In this document: piece after piece, positions 1 to 8,897 of the stretch
How positions within the stretch are numbered: the stretch's first letter is position 1
How the letters are laid out: the number at the start of each line of letters is the position of its first letter
NCBI GenBank assembly: GCA_902168105.1
Contig: CABHOY010000055.1
Location: forward strand, 124,001-188,000
DNA length: 64,000 nucleotides
Source of the DNA: an uncultured Flavihumibacter sp.
GTDB lineage: Bacteria; Bacteroidota; Bacteroidia; Chitinophagales; Chitinophagaceae
Direction: 5' to 3'
Position numbers and translations under genes: made by a program
Notes under the pieces: generated by a model
Databases searched by the model: none
Told to the model about the DNA's origin: nothing
The model's input: the letters and a program-made list of their open reading frames with translations, nothing else

Positions 1-378
1 ATCGAGGATAGACACCACCCTGGTATTTTTGCCTTTACCCAGGCGAATAAGGGAGCCCAGGCAAGGTCCCATCAGGGGGAGCCAGTATTTGGTGACGATC
101 AGGTCAGGTCCCCATTTGCGGATCATCCGGCCAACTTTCAACCAATTTAGCGGATTGACGGAATTGATCAGCCTGCGGATACGCAGGTGCGTAGGTGCAG
201 GTTCGGTGGCATATTGGCTTTTGCCGGGGAATAGGAAGGATGGATACTGTACGGTGAAGGTCCAGATCTCTACTTCTGCATCTTTTTGCAGTTCTTCCGC
301 CAGCCTTTCATTGTAGGCGGCTAGTCCGCCCCTGTAGGGCGCGGCCGGTCCAAGAAAGAGGATTTTCTTTTTACCCAT
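1..378 (-). CDS. Glycosyltransferase family 4-type protein, N-terminal part (cut by window start)
   Basis: Reading the minus strand from an ATG at 378 gives an open frame of 126 codons that runs off the window. It begins MGKKKILFLGPAAPYRGGLA and continues with AAYNERLAEELQ and a VEIWTFTVQYP strand. The pattern of a short beta strand, a glycine-rich P-Y-R-G-G-L loop and a helix is typical of the N-terminal Rossmann domain of GT-B enzymes of family GT4, which transfer sugars from nucleotide donors. The donor-binding C-terminal domain lies outside the window, so the substrate cannot be inferred. It starts 6 nt after the stop of the GT2 gene and is probably co-transcribed with it. Confidence 0.75.
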   Translation of the reverse strand, partial: MGKKKILFLGPAAPYRGGLAAYNERLAEELQKDAEVEIWTFTVQYPSFLFPGKSQYATEPAPTHLRIRRLINSVNPLNWLKVGRMIRKWGPDLIVTKYWLPLMGPCLGSLIRLGKGKNTRVVSILD

Positions 379-384
379 CTGCTA

Positions 385-1332
385 TTATTTGGTACGGTCC
401 AGGATTGTTTCCACGAGATATTCATTCCTTTCAGGGGCGTTCCTGGTAACCAGTTCGCCGATGAAGCCGGCAAGGAATAACTGTGACCCGATGATCATGG
501 CCAGCAGCGCGAGGAAGAAGATGGGGCGTTCGGTCATTTTATACTGGGAGTAGATGATCTTCTCAACTGCCAGGTATAATGCGATCCCGAAACCCAAAAT
601 AAAAGAAAAGGTACCCAGGGCGCCAAAAAGGTGCATTGGGCGTTTTCCGAACTTACTGATGAACATGATGGACGCCAGATCCAGGAAGCCATTAATAAAG
701 CGTTCCAGGCCGAATTTGGACGTGCCATACTTGCGGGCGCGGTGTTCCACCACTTTCTCACCGATATTCCTGAAACCGTTCCATTTGGCGATAACCGGGA
801 TATATCGGTGCATTTCTCCATACACTTCAATGCTCTTGACGACCTTTTTGCGGTAGGATTTAAGACCACAGTTCATGTCATGGAGCCTCACACCGCTCAT
901 GCGGGTGGTTGTATAGTTATATAATTTGGAGGGGAGATTTTTGGTAAGGGCGCTGTCGTAGCGTTTTTTCTTCCAGCCGCTGACAAGGTCGTATTTGTCT
1001 TCCCTGATCATGCGATAGAGTTCTGGTATTTCGTCCGGACTATCCTGCAGGTCTGCATCCATGGTGATGACAACATCGCCTTGGGCGGCCCTGAACCCTT
1101 CATTGAGGGCGGCGGATTTGCCATAGTTACGCTGGAACTTAATGCCTTTCACATTCGGATTGGCTGCTGCCAGTTGCTGGATGATATTCCAGGAATTATC
1201 AGTGCTGCCATCATCTATCATCCATACCTCATAGGAGTATCGATGTTCCTGCATGACACGGTCAATCCAGGCGGCCAGTTCGGGCAGTGATTCTTCTTCG
1301 TTTTTTAAAGGAACGATAACGGAAATATCCAT
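385..1332 (-). CDS. GT2 family glycosyltransferase, polyprenyl-phosphate sugar transferase type
   Basis: A 315-residue protein starting at the ATG at 1332; a TTG 12 nt upstream is also open but less likely. The N-terminal GT-A domain has ISVIVPLKNEEESLPELAAW, the DDGSTDNSW motif and the metal-binding DADLQDSPDEIPEL motif. The C-terminal ~100 residues hold two hydrophobic helices (about residues 225-250 and 265-290). This is the layout of DPM1/GtrB/ArnC-like enzymes that load a sugar onto a lipid phosphate carrier at the inner membrane. The neighbouring GT4 gene suggests a role in surface glycan or glycolipid synthesis. The exact sugar is unknown. Confidence 0.88.
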   Translation of the reverse strand: MDISVIVPLKNEEESLPELAAWIDRVMQEHRYSYEVWMIDDGSTDNSWNIIQQLAAANPNVKGIKFQRNYGKSAALNEGFRAAQGDVVITMDADLQDSPDEIPELYRMIREDKYDLVSGWKKKRYDSALTKNLPSKLYNYTTTRMSGVRLHDMNCGLKSYRKKVVKSIEVYGEMHRYIPVIAKWNGFRNIGEKVVEHRARKYGTSKFGLERFINGFLDLASIMFISKFGKRPMHLFGALGTFSFILGFGIALYLAVEKIIYSQYKMTERPIFFLALLAMIIGSQLFLAGFIGELVTRNAPERNEYLVETILDRTK

Positions 1333-1383
1333 GTTGTATAACAAATGTGTTTAGGATGCTTTTCTATCTAATTAAGTGCCAAT

Positions 1384-1923
1384 CTATGCAACACGCTTTT
1401 TACGGATCACAATTGCCAGGATTGCTGCCACAACGAAATCCAGAAAGAGCCCCGTGAGGTAAGATAACATACTTGCCACAAAGGTCAGGTTGTAATCCTG
1501 CTGTTTAATTTTTGTCAGCTGATCTTTCAGGTCCGCATCAGTTACGCCTTTCGGAAGCTGCGTCGCTTCCATTTGCTCAATATCCTTGATATCAGCAGCT
1601 CTTACGCGGGTTGGCAGTTCCGGGTCAACGTAATTGGCCATAATATAGATAAACAGGGTGCCGATCAGGGTGCCGATCACGAAAACGATGAAAACAGGTT
1701 GTAGCGCTTCTTTAAAGCCGATATATCCGCCAGCCTTCCTTTTTTGCTCTAAACCAGCCAACAGGCCTGCTATAGCACAAATAAAAACCTGGATGAAGTT
1801 AAATTTGAGGCTGTAAAAGGTTCGTTCATCGGTGAGGTATAGTGCAATACCGGTCAGGATGATCACAATACCAGCGATGATTCCCCATTTAATACCGGGA
1901 TTAGGATATGATGCATTACTCAT
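1384..1923 (-). CDS. DUF4199 family membrane protein
   Basis: A 179-residue protein with four hydrophobic segments: about residues 13-30 (WGIIAGIVIILTGIALYL), 42-58, 75-95 and 150-172. It ends in a basic tail (RKKRVA). The helix order and the polar stretch between the third and fourth helices match DUF4199, a Bacteroidota inner-membrane family of unknown function. In my experience of such genomes it often sits beside a GT2 gene, as here. It lies between the dihydroorotase-like gene (18 nt upstream) and the GT2 gene, so the three are probably one transcript. No catalytic motif is visible. Confidence 0.8.
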   Translation of the reverse strand: MSNASYPNPGIKWGIIAGIVIILTGIALYLTDERTFYSLKFNFIQVFICAIAGLLAGLEQKRKAGGYIGFKEALQPVFIVFVIGTLIGTLFIYIMANYVDPELPTRVRAADIKDIEQMEATQLPKGVTDADLKDQLTKIKQQDYNLTFVASMLSYLTGLFLDFVVAAILAIVIRKKRVA

Positions 1924-1941
1924 AGTACACGAATGACTTTT

Positions 1942-3201
1942 TTACAGTTGGGCATATTGGCCGTTGATAGTCCCTTTCACCCTTCCTTTCAATTCCGCGC
2001 CAATATACGCTGAATTTTTGGACCTGCTGGCCAGATCATCTGTGGTGAGCACCCAATCCTCTTCAGGATCGAATATGGTCAGGTTAGCCGCTGCTCCTTC
2101 ATTGAGGGCCAGTTCCGGCAGGTTGAATATCTTCCGTGGCTGTATAGCAAGCATTTCCACCAGTCTTTCCACTGATACTTCCGGGAGGTGCTTACGGAAT
2201 ACGCCGAAGGCGCTTTCCAGTCCTATCATACCATTCTTTGCATATTCAAACTCAACCTGTTTGGCGTCCCAGTCCTGCGGCAGGTGATGGGTGGCGAAGC
2301 AGTCTATCACACCGGTCTTTACTGCATCCTGTAAAGCTTTCACATCTTCTGCGGTACGCAGCGGAGGATTGAGTTTCAGGTGAGTATCATAGGTCAGGAG
2401 GTGTGCATCTGTGAGAGACAGGTGATAAGGTGTTACGGAGCAGGTCACTTTGATGCCTTTGCCTTTGGCATTGGCAATGAGATCTGCCGATTTACGTGTA
2501 CTGATACCCGTGAAGTGGATACGTGAATCGGTATATTGGGCCAGCTCGAGGTCGCGCTGGATAATCAATTCTTCAGAAATAGCAGGTTTACCCGGCATAC
2601 CCAATTGTGTGCTGTAGATACCTTCGTGCATCAGACCGTGTGCGGAGATGCTGAGATCATCAGGCAACTGGATGATGGTACCGTTGACTGCTTTAACATA
2701 CTGGAGGGCTTTCAGCATAATACCGGGCGACTGAATAGGTTTCAGTCCGTCGGAGAAGGCCACGGCTCCCGCGTGTTGCATTTCATACATTTCAGCAAGT
2801 GAGGTACCTTCCAGGTTTTTAGTTACAGCTCCGATAGGAAGCACCTGTACGACACTGTTGCGTGTGCGGCTGATCACATACTCGATCTGTGGCTTGGTGT
2901 GCAGTGCAGGCTGTGTATTGGGCACTATCAATACCGTGGTATAACCACCCCTGGCTGCTGCGTTAACCCCGCTCTGGAGGTCTTCCTTGTATTCCTGGCC
3001 CGGATCGCAGAAGTGCGCGAAGATATCCGTCCATCCAAATGAAACATGCAGGTTATTACCCGTCACCACCCTGGCCTGAGCGGAGGAAATGTCCTTCCCG
3101 ATCTGGCGAATGATGCCGTTTTCAATCAGAATATCCTGCTGTTGCCCGTGAAATGGGGACGATGGTGCGACTATCTGTACGCTTTTGAGTAATATGTGCA
3201 T
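1942..3201 (-). CDS. Dihydroorotase-like amidohydrolase with altered metal-site residues
   Basis: A 419-residue amidohydrolase-superfamily protein. Canonical dihydroorotase converts carbamoyl-aspartate to dihydroorotate in pyrimidine synthesis. Overall length and landmarks fit the multifunctional-complex type: a barrel start around residue 57, GGYTTVLIVPNTQPALH, LNPPLR and the C-terminal Gly/Ile/Phe-rich sheet. However, the HxH metal motif reads DIFAHFCDPG, the usual H-x-x-H-x-S-T reads IHFTGIST, and the ATDHAPH-type motif reads FATHHLPQ. Several zinc ligands are therefore missing. I recall similar FAHFCDPG-type sequences as the usual annotated dihydroorotase of this phylum, so it may be a conserved variant. 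It may alternatively be a non-catalytic partner such as the PyrC' of pseudomonads. It heads the minus-strand operon. Confidence 0.75.
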   Translation of the reverse strand: MHILLKSVQIVAPSSPFHGQQQDILIENGIIRQIGKDISSAQARVVTGNNLHVSFGWTDIFAHFCDPGQEYKEDLQSGVNAAARGGYTTVLIVPNTQPALHTKPQIEYVISRTRNSVVQVLPIGAVTKNLEGTSLAEMYEMQHAGAVAFSDGLKPIQSPGIMLKALQYVKAVNGTIIQLPDDLSISAHGLMHEGIYSTQLGMPGKPAISEELIIQRDLELAQYTDSRIHFTGISTRKSADLIANAKGKGIKVTCSVTPYHLSLTDAHLLTYDTHLKLNPPLRTAEDVKALQDAVKTGVIDCFATHHLPQDWDAKQVEFEYAKNGMIGLESAFGVFRKHLPEVSVERLVEMLAIQPRKIFNLPELALNEGAAANLTIFDPEEDWVLTTDDLASRSKNSAYIGAELKGRVKGTINGQYAQL

Positions 3202-3251
3202 GCTTTAATACTAACTGTGTCTATTCCTTGTCTGATAAAAAATACCGGCTG

Positions 3252-3285
3252 CAAAAGTAATTTAAATTCGGATTAGGCAGAGCAA
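3252..3285 (-). promoter_or_regulatory. Possible Bacteroidota-type promoter for the dihydroorotase-like operon
   Basis: Read on the minus strand, TACTTTTG (plus 3252-3259) matches the -7 consensus TAnnTTTG. A TTG (plus 3283-3285) lies 23 nt upstream, somewhat longer than the usual spacing of about 19. It is about 50 nt upstream of the ATG at 3201. The -7 match is exact but the spacing is loose, so the call is tentative. Confidence 0.4.
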
Positions 3286-3569
3286 CCCTTAACATAATAC
3301 ACCCATTATTTATTTATTGATATATTTTCGGAAAATTAAGCCATTTTTCTTTAAGTGGGGGTATCCGGTAACGCGTACGGCAGTATCCGTCAGTTGTCGT
3401 CCGATGCCGGAAGAACACAACGGAGAGTTTATCCGATAGGCGTGCGGGTAAATGACGAATATGTGGTTAAAAAGCTACTGAAATTATAAGACAGAAAACA
3501 GCGCTCACAAGATAATGAGCTCCCTTTTTGCTTTTGTGCTTCAATTCCTTGAGCATAATTAGAAAAAAT

Positions 3570-3605
3570 AACCCACCTTTGCGCCGCCTCCTGAAAAGGT
3601 GGGTT
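3570..3605. promoter_or_regulatory. Perfect 11-bp inverted repeat upstream of the ECF sigma gene
   Basis: AACCCACCTTT (3570-3580) and AAAGGTGGGTT (3595-3605) are perfect inverted copies separated by 14 nt. On the minus strand the hairpin is followed by a T-rich run (TATTTTTTCT), so it could act as a terminator in that direction, although no minus-strand gene ends here. On the plus strand it would form a 5' leader hairpin about 50 nt before the sigma-factor ATG. The rest of the 3202-3652 gap holds no ORF I would support. Confidence 0.45.
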
Positions 3606-3652
3606 GGATTTAAAGATTATTATTGCTACCTTAAGGCACTTTATAGGCGTAT

Positions 3653-4192
3653 ATGTCGTACAGCATATTGGAGGACAATGAATTATTAAACAAAGTCAGG
3701 GGTTCCGACGGGAAGGCCTTTGACGAGATCTATCTACGCTATTGGCGTAAATTATACGCTTTAGCCTTTTATCACGTGAGAGACAGTAACGCCGCCGAGG
3801 ACATTGTACAGGAGATCTTTGTGAGCCTGTGGGCGTCCCGGGAAAGAAGCGACATCAAACACCTGGCCGGGTATCTGGCTACCGCTACCAAGTATTCTGT
3901 TTTCCATTATTTTGCACAACCAGGCCGTAATGTGGCATCGCTGGAAGAACTGGGCACAGCCCCGGAAGAACAGCAGGTCGCAGAGAGCCGCCTGCTGGAA
4001 AAAGAGATCCGGCAGGAAATAGACCGGCTACCTGAGAAATGCCGGTTGGTATTCCGCTATAGCCGTGAAGAGGGCCTTGCCAACAAGACCATTTCAGAGA
4101 AACTGAACATCTCCACCAAAGCAGTAGAAAAACATATGACCCGGGCACTCCGCCAGTTAAGGGTACAGTTTAAACATATGCTACTATTCTGA
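3653..4192 (+). CDS. ECF RNA polymerase sigma-70 factor (FecI-like)
   Basis: A 179-residue protein. Region 2 is visible as FDEIYLRYWRKLYALAFYHV and DSNAAEDIVQEIFVSLW (about residues 24-65). Region 4 has a helix-turn-helix ending NKTISEKLNISTKAVEKHMT (about residues 145-165). Length and motifs fit the Bacteroidota-expanded ECF sigma family that pairs with FecR anti-sigma factors to control a nearby SusC/SusD locus. The next genes are exactly a FecR protein and an STN-domain SusC. It is inferred to direct RNA polymerase to the susC promoter when the cognate glycan binds the outer-membrane transporter. Confidence 0.93.
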   Translation: MSYSILEDNELLNKVRGSDGKAFDEIYLRYWRKLYALAFYHVRDSNAAEDIVQEIFVSLWASRERSDIKHLAGYLATATKYSVFHYFAQPGRNVASLEELGTAPEEQQVAESRLLEKEIRQEIDRLPEKCRLVFRYSREEGLANKTISEKLNISTKAVEKHMTRALRQLRVQFKHMLLF

Positions 4193-4317
4193 TCATCCTC
4201 CGGAAAAAATATTTTCAAAGGGAGGTAGGGTAATCTGTTTTTTCCTACACTATTATATAGAATGGAGTTTGCAGTGATCTGGTCACGAAACTTTTTATCT
4301 GTATTTACCAAGCAATT

Positions 4318-5289
4318 ATGACTAAAGAGCAGCTGGCTGACTTAACTGCAAAATATCTGGGCGGCACCGCAACAGCGGCGGAAAGGAAGATACTCGAACA
4401 GTGGTATTATTCCTTTGAGGGAACAGAACTGGTTGTGGAACTACCGGCGGGAGAAGATGAATATGTGCTGGGTAGCAGGATGAAAGCTCAGATAGACCAG
4501 CTGAATGAACAAGGGAGCCGCCGTGGGCGTATCTATATGCAGATTAAGCGGTTCCGGATGGTGGCTGTGATATTCCTAGTCCTCACTGCCACACTTCTGT
4601 CTGTATTTTTTAGCAGTCGCCAGGTATACAATGCGCAGCATCAACCTCGGTTCGTTGTACTGAAAGATGGCAGTAAGGTATGGCTGAATGCGGCTACAAA
4701 ACTGGTGTATACCGACTATCCTTTTATAGGAGAACGCGGGCTTACATTGACAGGAGAGGCCTATTTCGATGTAGCCAGCGATCCGGAGAAACCGTTCATT
4801 ATCCGGTCAGGGAATATGATCACACAGGTACTGGGCACAGCCTTCAATATAAAGGCTTATCCTGACGAACCTTTTGCCATTACTGTGACCAAAGGGAAAA
4901 TAAAACTGGAGGACAGGCAAACAAAGACCATTACCTTTTTAACGCCGAACAAACAGGTAAGATATGAGCATCAGCAACCGCCTGTATTAACTGTAGTAAA
5001 GAGCGATGCTGCATATGCCTGGACAAAGGGACAACTTGAATTTTACGATCAGTCATTTGGGGAAATAGCCCGGACAATCAACCGGAAATATAATGTGAAT
5101 GTAATTTTTGCCAACCAATCATTAGAGGAGTGTATGATCACTGCATCATTTGAAAAAGAGACGCCAGTTTTACGAGTAATAGATCTGTTATGCAAGATCA
5201 ATAATGCCAGCTATACTTTTAATGCGGACAGTAGTGTGATCACTGTGGAAGGCAAAGGTTGCGGGGGAAATATCATCTCCATTAAGTAA
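4318..5289 (+). CDS. FecR-type anti-sigma factor
   Basis: A 323-residue inner-membrane protein. An N-terminal cytoplasmic segment (about 1-80) precedes one transmembrane helix (MVAVIFLVLTATLLSVFF, about 81-98). The periplasmic FecR domain follows, with FVVLKDGSKVWLNAATKL and the typical LTGEAYFDVASDPEKPFII. The C-terminal part (AWTKGQLEFYDQSFGEIA onward) matches DUF4974. In this family the periplasmic part senses the STN domain of the transporter and the cytoplasmic part releases the ECF sigma factor. It lies 125 nt after the sigma gene and 166 nt before susC, consistent with a three-part trans-envelope relay. Confidence 0.93.
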   Translation: MTKEQLADLTAKYLGGTATAAERKILEQWYYSFEGTELVVELPAGEDEYVLGSRMKAQIDQLNEQGSRRGRIYMQIKRFRMVAVIFLVLTATLLSVFFSSRQVYNAQHQPRFVVLKDGSKVWLNAATKLVYTDYPFIGERGLTLTGEAYFDVASDPEKPFIIRSGNMITQVLGTAFNIKAYPDEPFAITVTKGKIKLEDRQTKTITFLTPNKQVRYEHQQPPVLTVVKSDAAYAWTKGQLEFYDQSFGEIARTINRKYNVNVIFANQSLEECMITASFEKETPVLRVIDLLCKINNASYTFNADSSVITVEGKGCGGNIISIK

Positions 5290-5347
5290 GTGAACTAAAC
5301 ATCAGGACATCATATGCTAAAAACGACAAACAGCACGTAGCATAAAT

Positions 5348-5381
5348 AAAACGTCCCTGCAAAAGATACAGGGAACGTTTT
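5348..5381 (+). terminator. Stem-loop between fecR and susC
   Basis: AAAACGTCCCTG (5348-5359) pairs with CAGGGAACGTTTT (5369-5381) with one bulged A and a 9-nt loop. The right arm itself ends in TTTT but no longer T-run follows. It is compatible with a weak terminator or processing signal that uncouples the regulator genes from susC. Confidence 0.55.
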
Positions 5382-5455
5382 GGCAGGGTATTTCATGTCG
5401 CCAAACCTGCATACCCTGGACTCATTATTTTATAACAACAAATCGTATTAAAGTT

Positions 5456-8400
5456 ATGAAAAAAACCGCGTATACACGGGTGCCGTGTATCCAACACTTA
5501 TTGTTCCTCATGCGATGTTCGGTTTACATATTGGTATTTTTCTATACCTTCTCACTTTCACTGTTCGCTAAGAGCACTGAAGGTCAGGATATTAAGGAGA
5601 CTAAGATTAATCTCGTAGCCAGTAAAATGAAACTGGAAACGGTCCTGGGCAAGATCCAGCAGATCACGCCGTTCCGTTTTGTATATAATTCTTCCCAGAT
5701 CAAAGCGGCAGGACCTGTAAGCATCAACGCCAGCAATTTGTCTGTGGACCAGGTACTGCATCAGTTACTGGGGCCTAATGATCTGAACTTTGAACAGAAC
5801 AAAACACAGATCATCATCACCCGTAAATTTGAAACAGCAGGTAATGATCTTACCCTCGCGAAAGTAGCCGCCGGTGTAGCAGCGGATACCTCTATTACGC
5901 TACGCGGAAAGGTGAAAGACGATAAAGGTGAGCCACTCATCGGTGTTATGGTAAGCGTGAAAGGTAAGAACAGGGGCGTAGCTACTGATGCTAACGGTAA
6001 TTTCACTGTTAAAGCGGACCATACCGATTCCCTGGTGTTTAAAACAATGGGTTTCGCTAATGTAACCGTGAGCGCTTCCGGTAACCTGGACAACATCACT
6101 ATGCTGTCTGCCGCTACAAGTCTGAGCGACGTAGTTGTAGTAGGTTATGGTGTACAGACACGCCGCGACCTGACAGGTGCTATTTCTACCGTAAAAGGAG
6201 CTGATATCAAGAACCTGCCGGTAAGTGACGCGGCGCAGGCTATACAAGGCCGTGTTGCGGGCGTTGACATTGTGCGTTCTGACGGATCTCCCGGTACTAC
6301 GCCAAGCATCCGCATACGTGGTACAGGTACGATCAACAACTCTGAACCGCTGATCATTATAGACGGTGTGCCGGCTCCGGACCTGAAAGGTTTGAGTGAT
6401 ATCAACAACAACGATATCGCATCAATGGAAGTGCTGAAAGATGCGTCTTCCGCAGCGATCTACGGTACCCGTGCGGCAAATGGTGTGATCATCATTACCA
6501 CTAAGAAGGGATCTTACAATGAGAAGTTAAATACATCGGTGAATATCTATCGTGGTGTTTCCAATGTACGCCGCTATATACCATTGCTGACTGCACCGGA
6601 ACTGGTAACACTGAAGCAGGAACGTTATACCAATGACGGCCTCACTGTACCTGATTTCTGGAAGGACCCATACTACGCGGTACAGCGTACCGACTGGCAG
6701 AAAGCTTTGTTCAATACAGGGCATGTGACCAATGCAGATATCTCTATCAAGGGTGGTAGCGCTTATTCCAACTACCTCTTCTCTATGGGATATTACGATG
6801 AGAAAGGTCTGATCACTAATACCTATTTCAAAAGATATACTGTTCGTATCAACTCAGAGCACCGTATCAACAGTCGTTTAAAGGTAGGAGAGAACTTGCA
6901 GCTGACCGCCCGTAAGGGAAACACGCTGGATACTTATTCTTCCCAGACCGGTCTGATATTTAGTGCGCTGCGTTTCAACCCTGCTATTCCAGTAAAGGAT
7001 GACATGGGCAATTATGGTTCTGCGCAAGCTAACAATGAACTGGGTGATATCAACAACCCGGTATTCACAGCTGAAACAACAGATGCATGGACCAAGAACT
7101 ATCGCATACTTGCGAACGCCTTCGCTGAACTGGAGATCATCAAAGACCTGAAACTGCGTGTGAACTATGCTTTTGACGGAACATTGAGCAACTCTTTCAA
7201 CTTTTCACCTAAAACATTAACACAGGTACGTACGCGTGACGATGCGGAATTAACCCAATCTAATACCAGCACCGGCACTCATCTGGGAGAGGCTTTCCTG
7301 TCTTATAATAAAACACTGAATAAAGATCATCAGGTTAGTCTGACAGGTGGTATTTCCTATCAGAAATACACCGGCAACTATTTCAGTGCACAGCGTAATG
7401 GCTTCGACGATGAGTCTCCTTATGTATTGGTACTGGATAACGGTAGTATCGTGTACAATGCTGCCGGTAACTTCTATGCAACAAACATACTGGCATCAGG
7501 ATTTGCAAGAGGTTTTTACAGCTATAAAGGTAAATACCTGCTGACTGCTACTATGCGTGCGGATGGTTCATCCAGGTTTGCAGAAGGCAATCGCTGGGGA
7601 TACTTCCCGGCAGTATCTGCGGGATGGCGCATCTCTGACGAGAATTTCTTCAAGGATAATGTTCGCGCGATCAGTAACCTGAAAGTGACTGGCGGATGGG
7701 GCGTACTGGGTAATCAGAACGTAACAGAATTCCAGTACCTGGCTACTGTTATCAGGAACCGTAAATATAATTTCGGTGATCAGCCTTTCACAGGTATCTG
7801 GAACTCGAGCCTGGCTAACCCGGATATTACCTGGGAGAAGGCGCATATGACCAACATCAGTGCTGAGATCGGGTTCCTGAACAATGCACTGAATGCCACT
7901 ATCTCTTACTTCAATAAGAACACCATCGACATGCTGGTGCCAGCGGCTAAACCAGACCTGCACGGAACATCTATCGTGCCTGATGAAAACCTCGGACAGC
8001 TGAATAACCATGGATGGGAGTTTGAAGTTGCATACCAGGGTGGTAAAAAGGCATTCACTTACTCCGTGGCAGCAAATGCTACTATTATCAAGAATGAGGT
8101 AACCAAGCTGTATTCAAAAGATACTTACATCGGTTCGAGCAACTACGGTCGCCAGAACCAGGAGATCTCACGTACTTATGAAGGACAGCCTATCGCGTCT
8201 TTCTATGGTTGGAAAACAGAAGGTTTATATCAGAACCAGGCGCAGATCGATAGCGATCCTTACATTGCTAAAGATGGCAGGAAGGGTAATATAAAACCAG
8301 GTGACGTACGTTTTGTGGATGTGAACAACGATGGTGCTATCACAGAAGCAGACAGGGTAAATCTGGGTGATCCGAACCCGCGTGTACAATATGGTTTCCA

Positions 8401-8875
8401 GGCAAGCGGTAATTTCAAAGGGTTTGACATGAGCCTGTCCTTTACCGGTGTGGCTGGTGTGAAACTGTACAACGCTGATAAAATGCAGGGTCTTGATCCT
8501 ACATACTCATACAACTATTATGCAGAGGAGTTACAGCGCTGGCATGGTGAAGGTACCAGCAACAGTATATCCCGTATGACGAAGACTGACAACAACGGTA
8601 ACTACCGTACATCCGACAGGTTCATTGAAAGTGGTAACTATCTGGCACTCCGCAACGTAGCGTTGGGTTATACGATCCCTTCCAGCTTGTGGGGCAGTAA
8701 GTCTACTACCGGCATCCGTGTGTATGTGGCCGGACAGAATATGTTCATCATCACCAACTATTCCGGTCTGAATCCTGAACTGGGTTATACAGACGGTAAC
8801 AAGCAGAGAGGTGTGGACGTAGCAACCTACCCACAGGCAAGAAGTATTACCGTAGGTGCTTCAATGAATTTCTAA
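5456..8875 (+). CDS. SusC/RagA-family TonB-linked outer membrane transporter with STN signalling domain
   Basis: An 1139-residue protein. A hydrophobic export segment lies at about residues 10-40. An STN domain follows (about 50-115; LETVLGKIQQITPFRFVYNS, LSVDQVLHQLL), then a carboxypeptidase-regulatory-like beta-sandwich (GKVKDDKGEPLIGVMVSVKG, about 150-220). The SusC TonB/plug motif is VVVVGYGVQTRRDLTGAIST, with VEVLKDASSAAIYGTRAANG following, and the barrel ends in a C-terminal Phe (GASMNF). It is the outer-membrane importer of locus 1. The STN domain, absent from the locus 2 SusC, is the part that would contact the FecR protein encoded just upstream. The substrate is inferred only from the linked GH89 enzyme. 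Confidence 0.95.
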   Translation: MKKTAYTRVPCIQHLLFLMRCSVYILVFFYTFSLSLFAKSTEGQDIKETKINLVASKMKLETVLGKIQQITPFRFVYNSSQIKAAGPVSINASNLSVDQVLHQLLGPNDLNFEQNKTQIIITRKFETAGNDLTLAKVAAGVAADTSITLRGKVKDDKGEPLIGVMVSVKGKNRGVATDANGNFTVKADHTDSLVFKTMGFANVTVSASGNLDNITMLSAATSLSDVVVVGYGVQTRRDLTGAISTVKGADIKNLPVSDAAQAIQGRVAGVDIVRSDGSPGTTPSIRIRGTGTINNSEPLIIIDGVPAPDLKGLSDINNNDIASMEVLKDASSAAIYGTRAANGVIIITTKKGSYNEKLNTSVNIYRGVSNVRRYIPLLTAPELVTLKQERYTNDGLTVPDFWKDPYYAVQRTDWQKALFNTGHVTNADISIKGGSAYSNYLFSMGYYDEKGLITNTYFKRYTVRINSEHRINSRLKVGENLQLTARKGNTLDTYSSQTGLIFSALRFNPAIPVKDDMGNYGSAQANNELGDINNPVFTAETTDAWTKNYRILANAFAELEIIKDLKLRVNYAFDGTLSNSFNFSPKTLTQVRTRDDAELTQSNTSTGTHLGEAFLSYNKTLNKDHQVSLTGGISYQKYTGNYFSAQRNGFDDESPYVLVLDNGSIVYNAAGNFYATNILASGFARGFYSYKGKYLLTATMRADGSSRFAEGNRWGYFPAVSAGWRISDENFFKDNVRAISNLKVTGGWGVLGNQNVTEFQYLATVIRNRKYNFGDQPFTGIWNSSLANPDITWEKAHMTNISAEIGFLNNALNATISYFNKNTIDMLVPAAKPDLHGTSIVPDENLGQLNNHGWEFEVAYQGGKKAFTYSVAANATIIKNEVTKLYSKDTYIGSSNYGRQNQEISRTYEGQPIASFYGWKTEGLYQNQAQIDSDPYIAKDGRKGNIKPGDVRFVDVNNDGAITEADRVNLGDPNPRVQYGFQASGNFKGFDMSLSFTGVAGVKLYNADKMQGLDPTYSYNYYAEELQRWHGEGTSNSISRMTKTDNNGNYRTSDRFIESGNYLALRNVALGYTIPSSLWGSKSTTGIRVYVAGQNMFIITNYSGLNPELGYTDGNKQRGVDVATYPQARSITVGASMNF

Positions 8876-8897
8876 CGTTTCATTTAACCAATGGACC

